From assembly GCA_029882515.1 (NCBI GenBank), contig JAOUKN010000003.1, positions 1 to 46,382 on the forward strand: a stretch of 46,382 nucleotides of DNA. Direction: 5' to 3'. The notes under the pieces are model-generated. The model was not told the origin of the DNA, did not search any database, and saw only the letters and a list, made by a program, of their open reading frames with translations. Position numbers and translations under genes: made by a program. This DNA is from Candidatus Bathyarchaeota archaeon. Its GTDB lineage: Archaea > Thermoproteota > Bathyarchaeia > Bathyarchaeales > Bathyarchaeaceae. Each line of letters starts with the position of its first letter. Position 1 is the first letter of the stretch. This document shows positions 12,301 through 18,120 of this stretch, one piece after another.

Positions 12301-14772
12301 AGTGGCGTTGGTACCATCACCAAAATCCCAGAAATAACCAACAATCGAACCATCAGGGTCATGACTATTAGTAGCGTTAAAGGTGATGGTTTCATTGGTG
12401 TAAACAGTCTGAGTCGATTCGGTAAAAGCAGCTATAGGTGGACGGTTTAACACGGTCTTGAACGCTATCGTGCTATCAGTAGCGCCGTCATCATCTGTCA
12501 CAGTAAGAGTTACTACATAATTGCCATTATTAATGTACGAGTGATCAACAGTAACTCCAGTGCCATTGCTTCCATCACCAAAGTCCCAGAAATAACTGAT
12601 AATGCTACCGTCAGGATCGTAACTCGTGGTAGCGTTGAAGTATATAGTCTCACTGGTATAGACGGTTTCCGTTGATTCTGTAAATGAGGCAATGGGGGGT
12701 CTGTTCAGAACGGTCTTACCGGCACTGGTCAAGTTAGTTGCCCCATCGTCATCATTGACTGTGAGGGTTACTGTGTAATTTCCCTCCTGAGGGTAAGAGT
12801 GCTCGGTTGTCACGCCAGTGGTGTTGGTGCCGTCACCGAAATCCCAGAAATAACTAATAATCACACCATCTGGGTCGTAACTTGCAGAGGCGTTGAAGTA
12901 GATGATCTCCTCGGTATAGATAGTTTCCACAGATTCGGTGAAAAACGCTACAGGAGGCCGATTCAACACGGTCTTGGTGGAGGTTGCGGTGTCAGTTGCG
13001 TCGTCGTCATCCGTTACGGTCAAAGCCACCGTATAAGTTCCGTCGTCAACATAAGCATGATCAACCACAACGCCAATAGCATTGATGCCGTCACCAAAAT
13101 CCCAGAGATAGCTATTAATAGTGCCATCGGGGTCATAGCTGTCTGACGCGTCAAAGTAAATGATTTCACCAGTGAGCGCGGTTGTTGCAGACTCGGTGAA
13201 TATGGCTGCTGGTGGCCTATTTAGAACAGATTTGGTGGCTGACGCCAAGTCAGTTGCTTCATCATCATCCGTAATGGTTAGGGTTATCGTGTAGTTTCCA
13301 TCATCAGCATATGAGTGGCCTACAGCTATACTTGTGGCGTTTGTTCCGTCACCAAAGTCCCAATAGTAGCTCACTATTGAACCGTCAAGATCATAGCTGT
13401 CACTTGCGTTGAACGTGATAGGCTCACTTGTATAGACGGTTTCTGCCGATTCAGTGAATGTTGCAATCGGAGGTCTATTAAGCACTGTGATGCCCTTAGA
13501 AGTGATGTCGGATAGTCCGTCGTTATCGGTCACAGTGATTGTAACTGTGTATGTTCCGTCATCAGTGTAGATGTGGGTCGTGATCTCGCCTGTAGCGTTG
13601 GTTCCGTCGCCGAAGTCCCAGAAATAAGTGACGATTGACCCGTCAGGGTCATAGCTGCTCGAAGCATTGAAAGTTACGGTTTCGCTAACATAAGGGTATT
13701 CCGGGGTGCAGGAGAAATTGGCTACCGGTGGTACTCCCCACGTACGTAGAAGCGTGCAATCTATTTCCCATGAATCTTGATAGGTATCCGCTGTTTCGGT
13801 TCCCCCTTTGAATCTTATGGTAAACGTGGAACTAATCAGATAGTCAGTAATTGAAATGTTGTTCCATCCACTTGATAGGTCATTGAACAGGCTTTGCCAC
13901 GTGAAACCGTCCCAAACATCGATTCGAAGATTTTCCGATCCCATAGCTCCTCCGAATATGCAAAGTTGCTCGTTGGTCAGATCGTGCGTTGCATTGGTCC
14001 ATTGAACCTCCAGATCGAGATCATAGTTAGTCATGAAATATGTTACCACAATCTTGACATAATCGCAATAAATTGTGCCTTTGTTAGTCTCATCTTGGAC
14101 AACGAAGTAAAGGTACCCGTTCGCGTTAATGTAATCGGTAATTCCAGTCGTGATGGTTGCCGTAAAGTTTTCGTCTTGTCCTCCTGCGGCGACGGTAGAG
14201 TTTTTGATATCCCAAGCAGAACCTGTAAAGTTCCATAGACGTAGATAAACAGTTGCTCCTGCACCAAGGGGAGACCCTTCGAATAAAAGGTCTAGCTGAG
14301 TAATACTGTTCTCACTGATGGTGAATTTGAAGTTGAAGTATGGTCTTCTGCCTGGAGAGCAAGGGCCAGAGGAATCCCTTACGTCATTGGAGGACTCTAT
14401 CAAGGTGTAGTCTGCTACTTCTGTCTGTCCCGTTATGTCTGGTCCATCAGCGGGTGGAGAACTTGCTTGGCCTTTGTAAGCCCACTTGGTTAAGCCTGCG
14501 CCAGCACTATAATCGTAGGTTGTTTCATCAATACCACCAGTATTTTCTTCGTTTAGAGCGTCATAAATTGAGTCTGGACCGTATTGTTGGTCTGTGAAGT
14601 TTGAGTGTGTGCCCCTGTCGGGGCTAGTGTCCACATCACTTGTGTTGTTATCGACATAATCATACTCGTCTGAAGGATTGGCATAAACAGGGAAAAGTCC
14701 AGCTGCTACGCTAACTGAAACGAGTAATCCTAGCAGAAGAAGGAGAAAGAGCCCTCTTCTTCTCCTACGCAA
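319..14772 (-). CDS. Giant secreted PKD-repeat protein with C-terminal dockerin (4817 aa)
   Basis: A TTG start follows a GGGAG ribosome site. Residues 1-31 form a signal peptide (five arginines, then a leucine core). Residues about 32-344 are non-repetitive and beta-rich, possibly two jelly-roll-like modules. About 51 tandem PKD domains follow. The first 41 are near-uniform units of about 86 residues with the cores SYDPDG, YFWDFGDGTNATG and TVTDDDGAT. The last 10 are more divergent (TYSP-type). The C-terminus (about 4755-4817) is a dockerin-like pair of calcium loops beginning DVNGDGKVRIDD and DVNGDGKVRVDD. There is no C-terminal membrane span, so attachment to the cell probably goes through the dockerin binding a cohesin; two cohesin genes lie a few kilobases upstream. 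PKD domains are Ig-like folds common in archaeal surface proteins. A role as an extended glycosylated stalk or adhesin is inference. The frame is unbroken over 14.4 kb, so it appears functional. Confidence 0.93.
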   Translation of the reverse strand: MRRRRRGLFLLLLLGLLVSVSVAAGLFPVYANPSDEYDYVDNNTSDVDTSPDRGTHSNFTDQQYGPDSIYDALNEENTGGIDETTYDYSAGAGLTKWAYKGQASSPPADGPDITGQTEVADYTLIESSNDVRDSSGPCSPGRRPYFNFKFTISENSITQLDLLFEGSPLGAGATVYLRLWNFTGSAWDIKNSTVAAGGQDENFTATITTGITDYINANGYLYFVVQDETNKGTIYCDYVKIVVTYFMTNYDLDLEVQWTNATHDLTNEQLCIFGGAMGSENLRIDVWDGFTWQSLFNDLSSGWNNISITDYLISSTFTIRFKGGTETADTYQDSWEIDCTLLRTWGVPPVANFSCTPEYPYVSETVTFNASSSYDPDGSIVTYFWDFGDGTNATGEITTHIYTDDGTYTVTITVTDNDGLSDITSKGITVLNRPPIATFTESAETVYTSEPITFNASDSYDLDGSIVSYYWDFGDGTNATSIAVGHSYADDGNYTITLTITDDDEATDLASATKSVLNRPPAAIFTESATTALTGEIIYFDASDSYDPDGTINSYLWDFGDGINAIGVVVDHAYVDDGTYTVALTVTDDDDATDTATSTKTVLNRPPVAFFTESVETIYTEEIIYFNASASYDPDGVIISYFWDFGDGTNTTGVTTEHSYPQEGNYTVTLTVNDDDGATNLTSAGKTVLNRPPIASFTESTETVYTSETIYFNATTSYDPDGSIISYFWDFGDGSNGTGVTVDHSYINNGNYVVTLTVTDDDGATDSTIAFKTVLNRPPIAAFTESTQTVYTNETITFNATNSHDPDGSIVGYFWDFGDGTNATGVTTDHSFADDGNYTVALTVTDDDGATNIVFSTKTVLNRPPVASFTESAETVYTGETIYFDASGSSDPDGSIVSYFWDFGDSTNAIGVVVDHAYVDDGNYTVTLTITDDDGATETATATKTVLNRSPVASFTESAETIYTSETITFNASASYDSDGSIVSYFWDFGDGANATGIIVEHSYPEDGNYTVTLVVTDDDGATDAATSTKTVLNRPPVASFTESAETIYVDEVISFNASVSYDLDGSIAGYFWDFGDGTNATGIIVNHTYLDDGIHIVTLTITDNDGATGLATATKTVLNKPPVAIFTESAETVYVGEPITFNATNSYDPDGMIVSYFWDFGDGANATGITVNHAFATNGTFTVTLTITDDDGATDSASSTKTILMNESPVASFTESVETVYTNEPITFNASSSYDPDGIIVSYEWDFGDGTNATGIVVERTYVDDGIYTITLTVTDDKAATDTATSVKTVLNRSPVASFTESAETVYTDEVVSFNASASYDLDGTIVSYFWNFDDETNATGVTVNHAYADNGYYTVTLTVTDDDGATDTATAAKTVLNRSPVASFTESAETIYTNEAVTFNASASYDSDGSIVSYFWDFGDGANATGIIVDHAYADDGIYAVTLTVTDDDGATDAATSTKTVLNRPPVASFTESAETVYTSEAITFNASDSYDPDGMILSYFWDLGDGANATDVTVNHAYADDGNYTVTLTVTDDDGATALVSATKMILNRHPVALFTESAETVLTQEIITFNASSSYDPDGLIVSYFWDFGDGANATGAIVEYSYVDDGDYSVTLTITDNDGATDTASATKFVLNRSPLASFTESAETINTGETVHFNASQSYDPDGMIVSYFWNFGDGSNATGIVVDLAYADDGNYTVTLTVTDDDGTTDTTTSTKTVLNRPPVASFTESAETVYTGETIHFDASSSLDLDGSVVSYFWDFGDGTNATEVTVDHAYVDDGIYTVTLTVTDDDGATNSDTAIKTVLNRPPLATFTESAEVVYINETIYLNASDSYDLDGTIVSYWWDFGDGTNATGVTTEHSYSQEGNYTVILTVTDDDGATNSTSANKTVLNRPPIAVFTESAETVYTGDTISFNASESYDLDGIIISYFWDFGDGTNNTSIVTDHAYADDGNYTVTLIITDNDGALASTSSIKTILNRPPLAFFTESAETVYTSVTITFDASTSYDPDGTVVSYFWDFGDGTNATGITVGHSYADDGNYMVTLTVTDNDGAIDTATAIKTILNRSPVAIFTESASVVYTGEVIYFDALQSHDPDGVIVGYFWDFGDGTNATGVTVEHAYTDDGNYVVTLTVTDDDGAAGTATSTKKVLNRPPVAFFTESAETVYTSVTITFNASDGYDPDGAIVSYFWDFGDSTNATGIIVNHAYSEDGTYTVTLTVTDDDDATASAGATKTVLNRPPVAIFTESAETVLVDEVIYFNASVSHDPDGSIVSYFWDFGDGTNATDVTTEHAYADNGVYTVTLTITDNDGATTSATATKNVEVTPPVAIFTESAVTVYTGEFIYFNASASYDSDGVLVSYFWDFGDGTNATGVTAEYAYTDNGNYTVILTVTDDDGVTNSATTTKTVLNRAPSASFSESAETVYTDEVITFNASASYDPDGSIATYFWDFGDGTNTTGIVTNHSFANNGNCTITLTVTDDDGATGVATATKTVLNRPPVASFTESTETVFTGEVISFNASASYDPDGIITSRFWDFGDNTNATGTIVDHTYSEDGNYTVTLTVTDDDGASSSSIATKTVLNNSPVASFTETAETVYSAEIIAFNASASYDPDGTVVSYFWDFGDGINTTGVIVDHAYADDGDYTVTLTVTDDDGASSSTSVIKTVLNRSPIASFTESTETMLVGEVIYFNASESYDPDGVVVSYFWDFGDGTNATGMTTEHGYADDGVYTATLTVTDDDGATASTSATKTVGITPPVATFTESAETVLTGETIMFNASASYDFDGVIVSYFWDFGDGTNATSVIVVHSYVDDGVYNVTLTVTDDDGATASAVSTKTVLNRSPVPSFTESATTLSTDEVISFDASASYDSDGTIVSYFWDFGDGSNATGVIVGHAYVSDGVYTATLTVTDDDGATASTSATKMVLNRSPVASFAESAETVYTNEIISFDASASYDPDGAIVSYFWDFGDGTNATGVIVDHAFADDGIYTATLTVADDDNATATDTSTKTVLNRSPVASFTESAETVYTSDVITLNASNSYDLDGTIVSYFWDFGDGTNATGVVVDRSYADDGVYTVTLTILDDDGASVSASATKTVLNRSPVALFTESVTTVFTGEVIYFNASASYDSDGIIVSYFWDFGDGTNATGVIVDHAYVDDGTYTVILTVTDDDGVTTSTSATKTVLNRSPVASFTESAETVYTNEIISFNASASYDSDGTIVSYFWDFGDGTNSTGMIVEYSYVDDGTYSVTLTVTDDDGATGIITSTKTVLNRPPVALFTETAETVLTDEIITFNASASYDPDDYIISYLWDFGDSTNSTGAIVDHAYVDDGVYTVTLTVTDDDGATASATATKIVSNRSPVASFTESAENVLTGEVIYFNASGSYDPDGYVVSYFWDFGDGINAMGVTTEHSYAEKGNYIVTLTVTDDDGATASAIATKIVGNSSPVAIFTESAAAAYTGMVISFDASSSYDPDGVIVDYFWDFGDGTNAAGLSVGHAYADDGNYTVTLTVTDDADATATATSIKTILNRSPVSIFSESATVVYTGVVIHFDASTSYDSDGVILSYFWDFGDDTNATDIIVEHAYIDDGNYFVTLTLIDDDGATGMASSTKTVLNRSPVASFTESAETVYTEEVIHFDASASYDPDGYLATYFWDFGDGTNASNVILDHAFIDEGTYIVTLTVTDNDGATTSVSATKIVLSTSPVALFTESAEIVYTDEVIYFNASASYDPNGVIVSYFWDFGDSTNATGVTVNHSYADDGIYTVILTVTDNEGETSSATSTKTILNRFPVASFTESAETVYTGESITFNASGSYDPDGVIVSCFWDFNDGTNATGVLAEHAYVNDGNYTVALTVTDDDGSVVAAVATKTILNRSPSASFIYSPSYPIVGEIVAFNASASYDLDGYVVDYAWNFGDNTTTTVATPIVSHTYAIEGDYTVTLTITDDDSATNNSTDVVMVRNYPTAAFTYSPDPPAKNQSIIFNASSSVPNGGIITSYQWDFGDGNITAVSGPILTHVYSSEGNYTVVLNVTDSEGLSDSLSQTIRVGLSPVSSFTYSPATLYVGDTATFNASASYDPDGSIISYLWDFGDGSLPVNETDPITIHVYVSDGVYSVALTVTDNEGINATNSTMITVLRAPVASFTYSPGFVLVGDVVTFDASESYDPNGYIMNYTWDFGDGNITATTSPITTHTYATAKTYVVILTVTDNEGFTDEKTKFVRIREYPTASFMCIPDYPIAGEDVTFDASSSTPNGGSIDNYHWDFGDGSLPVDTPDPILTYLYTTVGDYVVTLTVSDSEDLSDTTSTTVSVRDYPTATFQYSPTPPTAGLPVNFDGSSSTPGQGGSITDYAWDFGDGNITTTTTSMVVHVYAKAGNYTAVLTVTDSEGLSDLNVELITVEQASPVAAFVYSPDPAVKGGIVTFNASKSHDPDGQIWVYHWRFGDGETDLGWDSIVTHVYTALGQYNVTLTVEDLDENTDAISKIVTVIAGPHVDFTWEPQYPEINEVIAFDASESYDPTGSIVNYTWDFGDGNSTTVFESIITHQYGAPANYTVALNVTNDQGLWNIRQKLVSVIVTGPYVDFSWTPSDPYVNETVLFDASNSIGTVAEIANYTWHFGDGETITVVDPVVYYAYASEGNYTVALNVTDTRGFWSTASKIISILPLSGPTADFTWPYPCYPNRTITFDASTSTSGWNGTDHPPIVSYMWDFGDGNITTISVFAINHTYVQPGNYIVALTVTDELDQSDTVSYVVAVSEKLLGDVNGDGKVRIDDILAVALAFGSEPGDPNWDPDCDVNGDGKVRVDDILIAAQNFGQELP
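10367..10575 (-). repeat. Near-identical repeat patch, copy 1 (partner at 11660-11868)
   Basis: Two exact blocks, 69 bp (10367-10435) and 98 bp (10478-10575), recur at the same offset of 1293 bp at 11660-11728 and 11771-11868. The offset equals five PKD units plus one codon. The rest of the array is much more diverged at synonymous sites, so this suggests recent gene conversion or unequal exchange. Confidence 0.75.
11660..11868 (-). repeat. Near-identical repeat patch, copy 2 (partner at 10367-10575)
   Basis: This is the partner of the patch five PKD units away. The similarity continues past 11868 into the next linker (about 11880-11945) with only scattered differences. Confidence 0.75.
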
Positions 14773-14802
14773 ATTTCTCTTCTCCCTTCTCTTTCAGCAC
14801 TG

Positions 14803-14811
14803 TATATTTTT
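14803..14811 (-). promoter_or_regulatory. Box A (TATA) for the giant PKD gene
   Basis: The minus strand reads AAAATATAC, 30-39 bases before the TTG start at 14772. This leaves room for a short leader that contains the GGGAG ribosome site. Confidence 0.45.
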
Positions 14812-14989
14812 AGCTGCCCGACTTATTTAACCGTTCAGTATATATCTTCTACATACATTTTGAGATGAAGCAGACTTTAAACGCATATTCTTCATTAAGA
14901 AATACATCCATTGCGAAATATCTCCCAACTCATACGATGCTTGCACATATGATAGTATGCGTAAGAGAAATGAAAGGGGGATACAGTTT

Positions 14990-15751
14990 TTAGTGAAGTG
15001 TTCTTTCAAATAATCTGCGTCTGTACAAGCCTATAGCAACTGTAAGCATGGTAAATAAAAGAAGCATTGATATCCATGTGGAAAATTCTGGAACCCAGCT
15101 ATATCCATTAGAAGACATATCTCCCCACACTGCTGGTTCTGAAATACCGGCCGTGGAAGGCCATGCATACCATCCCATATCAACATCCATATCAACGATT
15201 AGAAACATAACTCCAAGCGTCTTATTTCCGCCAGCAGTCACATCCAACTTTGCATAGGTAATATTGTATTCACACTGCCACGCAGTCGATGTTGAATTAG
15301 CTTTCGCTGTCCAACCACAGACTGTGGTTGGAAACCAACCGCCTGCAGTTACATTGTATTCTTGTGTGGCACCGATACGAGAAATACGAAACCACACGTC
15401 GTCTGTCTGCAATGAGGTGTTCCTATCGTGATCAACATCGAAGATAAGAATACAACAGTCACTATTGTTGAACGTAGAGTCTGGTATGTCAAATCCGGCA
15501 TAGAGGTTAGTACCATCTTGCTTGGCATAGACTGTGCAACTGGCCCCGTCGGTAATTGAAACCGTAATATTACTGGCATCATTCCATTCGCCACTTTCAA
15601 AGGCCCCGTTTAAAGTTGGAGTCAAACCATGCACAGCAACTATGATGTTCTCAGAAGATGCTTCGGTCATAGGAGCGTTAAATGCAATAGCTAACGCAGC
15701 AGCCAAAAGCAGGGCTAACATTTTTTTGGCTATCTTTTTCTTATCATACAA
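14990..15751 (-). CDS. CBM9/DOMON-like secreted protein with PEF-CTERM-like tail (253 aa)
   Basis: The TTG start follows AGGTAGAG, with a strong box A at 15788-15797. Residues 1-31 are a signal peptide. Residues about 40-200 look like a CBM9/DOMON beta-sandwich: the early motif LNGAFESGEWNDAS matches the family's opening (D/N-G-x-x-x-x-x-E-W-x-x-A), and a later FDVDHDRNTSLQTDD resembles its metal loop. The C-terminus carries VPEFSTW (about 220), a hydrophobic span and then YRRR. This is the three-part layout of archaeal PEF-CTERM tails, which are thought to be cut and anchored by an archaeosortase; no archaeosortase gene is in the window. Several NxS/T sequons are present. A sugar- or ligand-binding surface protein is the likely role. 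It is the only protein of the cluster with an obvious C-terminal anchor. Confidence 0.82.
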   Translation of the reverse strand: MYDKKKIAKKMLALLLAAALAIAFNAPMTEASSENIIVAVHGLTPTLNGAFESGEWNDASNITVSITDGASCTVYAKQDGTNLYAGFDIPDSTFNNSDCCILIFDVDHDRNTSLQTDDVWFRISRIGATQEYNVTAGGWFPTTVCGWTAKANSTSTAWQCEYNITYAKLDVTAGGNKTLGVMFLIVDMDVDMGWYAWPSTAGISEPAVWGDMSSNGYSWVPEFSTWISMLLLFTMLTVAIGLYRRRLFERTLH

Positions 15752-15787
15752 TTCTTCTCTACCTAGGTCTGAAAAGTTGCTATGTCA

Positions 15788-15797
15788 TTATATAAAA
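15788..15797 (-). promoter_or_regulatory. Box A (TATA) for the PEF-CTERM gene
   Basis: The minus strand reads TTTTATATAA, a near-consensus archaeal box A, 37-46 bases before the TTG start at 15751. Confidence 0.6.
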
Positions 15798-15837
15798 CAT
15801 GCGCATCTGCAAAAGTGAAGATCATTCAATGCGGTAA

Positions 15838-16824
15838 CTAGCCGCTATAATTGCCAAAGGCTTGCGCCACAATCAGAACATCATCTACGCGGACTTTGCC
15901 GTCACCATTTATGTCAACACTAGGATCCCAGCCTTCGTCACCCTCGTTCATGCCGAAAGCCAAAGCCACAGCCAACACGTCATCTACCCGCACCTTACCG
16001 TCATCGTTCACATCACCGATTAGAATGACTTCAAACGTTGTGCTATTGGTTATGAACAGCATTTGATATTGTGAAACTGCTGAGATGCTGTAGTTGCCCG
16101 TGATCCCTCCTTCAGGGTTCGTACGAAATGTCAGATTGAATTCTCCTGGTGTACTTGTGCCGAAAGATTCTTCGGAGGTATAGGTTTCTCCTCCCCCTCC
16201 ACCAACAATGTTAAATCCAACTGACGCTTCAGGGCAGTAGGCGAATCCGTTTTCGTTCGGCCATCCATACAACGCACTGGTGTATATAAACGCGGGGCCG
16301 AGAGATATGTATTCAGAGATTGGTATAGGCCAGATGAAACGACGTTCCTCTTGTTCTGGTCCTAGCTCTGTTTGGAATAGTTTCTGCGCTATGAAGGGTA
16401 AACCGGTTGAGTCATAAAGATTCAACGTGACCGTCACATTCTCTGAGGTGAGCCCGTTGTTTTTCACGGTTATGTTTATTCCTAGACCTTCGCCTAGTGT
16501 GAAGCTCGATTTGGCGTTTCCAAATCGGTCACATGTGACCAATTCTGGGATCTCAACAACCCATGGACCCACAGGATTGTCCCCTGTCGGCAGGGTCCTT
16601 AATACGAACAGGTTCTCATTTGGATCGTCTATTTGGATTGCTACAAAGCCATCAGTTACAGGTGAACCATCCAGCATTAGGCTTCCATGGACCGAAACGC
16701 TTTCTCCAAGACCGTTTTCCTGGTCAACACTCAAAATGAGTTTCAAGCTCACGGCTTGTACAACTTGGACTGTTACGAGGATGACGAGGATAGTAAGGAA
16801 GGTGAACCACTGTTTCCGAGACAT
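15838..16824 (-). CDS. Secreted beta-sandwich protein with C-terminal dockerin (328 aa)
   Basis: ATG start. Residues 1-26 are a signal peptide. Residues about 27-110 resemble an Ig-like domain (VDQENGLGESVSVHGSLMLD, the style of extracellular 'polysaccharide-deacetylase-linked' or MG-like modules). Residues about 110-170 resemble CARDB (INITVKNNGLTSENVTVTLN). About residues 268-328 are a dockerin-like pair with calcium loops DVNDDGKVRVDD and DINGDGKVRVDD, each followed by an AxAFG-type helix end. A short glycine run (NIVGGGGGETY) separates the middle modules. It lies 97 bp downstream of the cohesin-dockerin gene. It is probably an exported partner docked to a cohesin. I recognise no enzyme motif. 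Confidence 0.85.
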   Translation of the reverse strand: MSRKQWFTFLTILVILVTVQVVQAVSLKLILSVDQENGLGESVSVHGSLMLDGSPVTDGFVAIQIDDPNENLFVLRTLPTGDNPVGPWVVEIPELVTCDRFGNAKSSFTLGEGLGINITVKNNGLTSENVTVTLNLYDSTGLPFIAQKLFQTELGPEQEERRFIWPIPISEYISLGPAFIYTSALYGWPNENGFAYCPEASVGFNIVGGGGGETYTSEESFGTSTPGEFNLTFRTNPEGGITGNYSISAVSQYQMLFITNSTTFEVILIGDVNDDGKVRVDDVLAVALAFGMNEGDEGWDPSVDINGDGKVRVDDVLIVAQAFGNYSG

Positions 16825-16921
16825 TTTGTTCTATCCCGTTTTTATCTATAAAGAAAACTTAAAGATACAAGTATAAACCTTGTGCAGCTGTCTTGTTGCC
16901 ACTTGTCTGAGAAACGGATGG

Positions 16922-17956
16922 TTACGGTGCCCATTCTTTTCCAAACTCCTTAGCGACAGCCAAAACATCGTTTACGCGCACCTTGCCATCCTTGTCTAGG
17001 TCTGTATATGGGTTCCAGTCCGGGTCACCTTCATTGGAGCCGAAGGCTAAGGCCACAACTAGAACATCATCTACGCGGACTTTTCGGTCACCATTTATGT
17101 CTCCGATGATCGTGGCGAAGATTTTGATGTTTCTTGTTGAGTGTTGATAGGTGAACTGTATGAAATCGTGTGTTGCATTCTTAGAGAGGCTATAGGGAGT
17201 CGGAGTGGTGTCTACGAGAACCATTATTGTACTGACGTTTCCGTTGAGGAACGATGTTGGTGTTGCCACAGTTGTCGACCCAACAGTTCCTGTGGTTCCT
17301 GTTGCGTCAAACATAATTTTTTTCGATCCTTGGTCGTAGTTGAACGTTGTGATCGTTGAGTTGCTGAAGATTAGAACATGATAGGTTTCTTGGTTGATTA
17401 TCACCGTAAACAAGTTTTCTTCAAAGCCTTGGTCTGTGACGATTACAATGCCATCCATTCCTTCGAATGGAATGAATTCATAATCTGGCTCCTGAAGATA
17501 GGTGTCGCAGAGTTCGCTGGGACATTCGGGTTCTACTATTTCTAAGCTGCTGATGCCTGGGTCTATGCTGTTGAATTCTACTTGAACTAAATTGCCTGAG
17601 CCATTTACGCCATAGGTTCCATCTAATACACAGAAAACCAGCACGTATCCTTCTGCATTGTCAATTTCAGGTGGAAATAGAATGAAGTAGCTTCCGAAGA
17701 TATTTTCGTCAGGAACTGTAATGTCAGTACAGTTGATTATTGAGGGGTTGAAACCAAGTCGAAGTTGCCATGTATTGAGGTTGGTCACATTGGATACGGT
17801 AACGTTGATTGTGACTGTTTGCCCTATCTGGACATAGCTCTTGTTAGGATTCACGATGATTGCCGTTCCTGCGAGCGGAGAAGCAAAGCGGAAGCTGAGA
17901 AATATTATCGTGGAAGTGACAAGTAATCCTAATAAGATTGTTGCTTTGCGATTCAT
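16922..17956 (-). CDS. Secreted cohesin-plus-dockerin protein (344 aa)
   Basis: ATG start with a purine-rich GAGG upstream. Residues 1-30 are a signal peptide. Residues about 31-180 match a cohesin-like fold: IIVNPNKSYVQIGQTVTINV, NVTNLNTWQLRLGFNPS, then GVNGSGNLVQVEF and a terminal DGIVIV strand, the usual cohesin progression. Residues about 185-275 are another beta module. Residues about 283-344 are a dockerin with loops DINGDRKVRVDD and DLDKDGKVRVND. A protein with both halves of the interaction can act as an adaptor or self-assemble into chains. The cohesin assignment rests on motif pattern only and needs a structure or profile check. Confidence 0.83.
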   Translation of the reverse strand: MNRKATILLGLLVTSTIIFLSFRFASPLAGTAIIVNPNKSYVQIGQTVTINVTVSNVTNLNTWQLRLGFNPSIINCTDITVPDENIFGSYFILFPPEIDNAEGYVLVFCVLDGTYGVNGSGNLVQVEFNSIDPGISSLEIVEPECPSELCDTYLQEPDYEFIPFEGMDGIVIVTDQGFEENLFTVIINQETYHVLIFSNSTITTFNYDQGSKKIMFDATGTTGTVGSTTVATPTSFLNGNVSTIMVLVDTTPTPYSLSKNATHDFIQFTYQHSTRNIKIFATIIGDINGDRKVRVDDVLVVALAFGSNEGDPDWNPYTDLDKDGKVRVNDVLAVAKEFGKEWAP

Positions 17957-18066
17957 GTAAATCCTCTTCTCAAGCTCATTTAGATCTCCGAGACAGTAAA
18001 GGGTTTTGGTTAAGTTACTTTTACCTTCATATTCTTACATGATTCTCTGTATAGAAATTTTCACAA

Positions 18067-18100
18067 AAAAGGAGAGGATGAGATGTGTGCACGTGCACAC
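18067..18100 (-). terminator. Perfect 16-bp palindrome followed by a T run, after the scaffoldin gene
   Basis: GTGTGCACGTGCACAC at 18085-18100 is a perfect palindrome starting 20 bases after the stop of the scaffoldin-like gene. On the minus strand it is followed by a pyrimidine-rich stretch and TTTTTT (18065-18070). This fits a hairpin terminator. A dimeric repressor site for the next gene (start 17956) is the alternative. Confidence 0.45.
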
Positions 18101-18120
18101 GCTTAGTTTACGGTTTTACC

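Larger units (their letters stand above)
520..13735 (-). repeat. Tandem array of about 51 PKD-domain repeats (about 258 bp each)
   Basis: I counted 51 WDFGDG-type cores by hand. The unit is about 86 codons in the larger block (about 3100-13735) and varies slightly in the ten 3'-most units (about 520-3100). The repeats are coding and lie within the giant secreted protein; synonymous divergence is high between most units, but some pairs are nearly identical. Confidence 0.9.

Noticed and set aside
519-13735. Regular repeats resembling a CRISPR or satellite array
   Set aside because: The units are about 258 bp, diverged, and translate in one frame into PKD domains.
13894-14238. Plus-strand frame of 114 codons opposite the N-terminal domain of the giant protein
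   Set aside because: It lies fully inside the real gene on the other strand and has no promoter or family resemblance.
14900-14970. Inverted repeat CATAC...GTATG in the gap after the PEF-CTERM gene
   Set aside because: Only five base pairs with a loop of about 18 bases; not distinguishable from chance.
14827-15009. Minus-strand frame of 60 codons between the giant gene and the PEF-CTERM gene
   Set aside because: Odd composition, no ribosome site, overlaps the end of the PEF-CTERM gene; no family resemblance.
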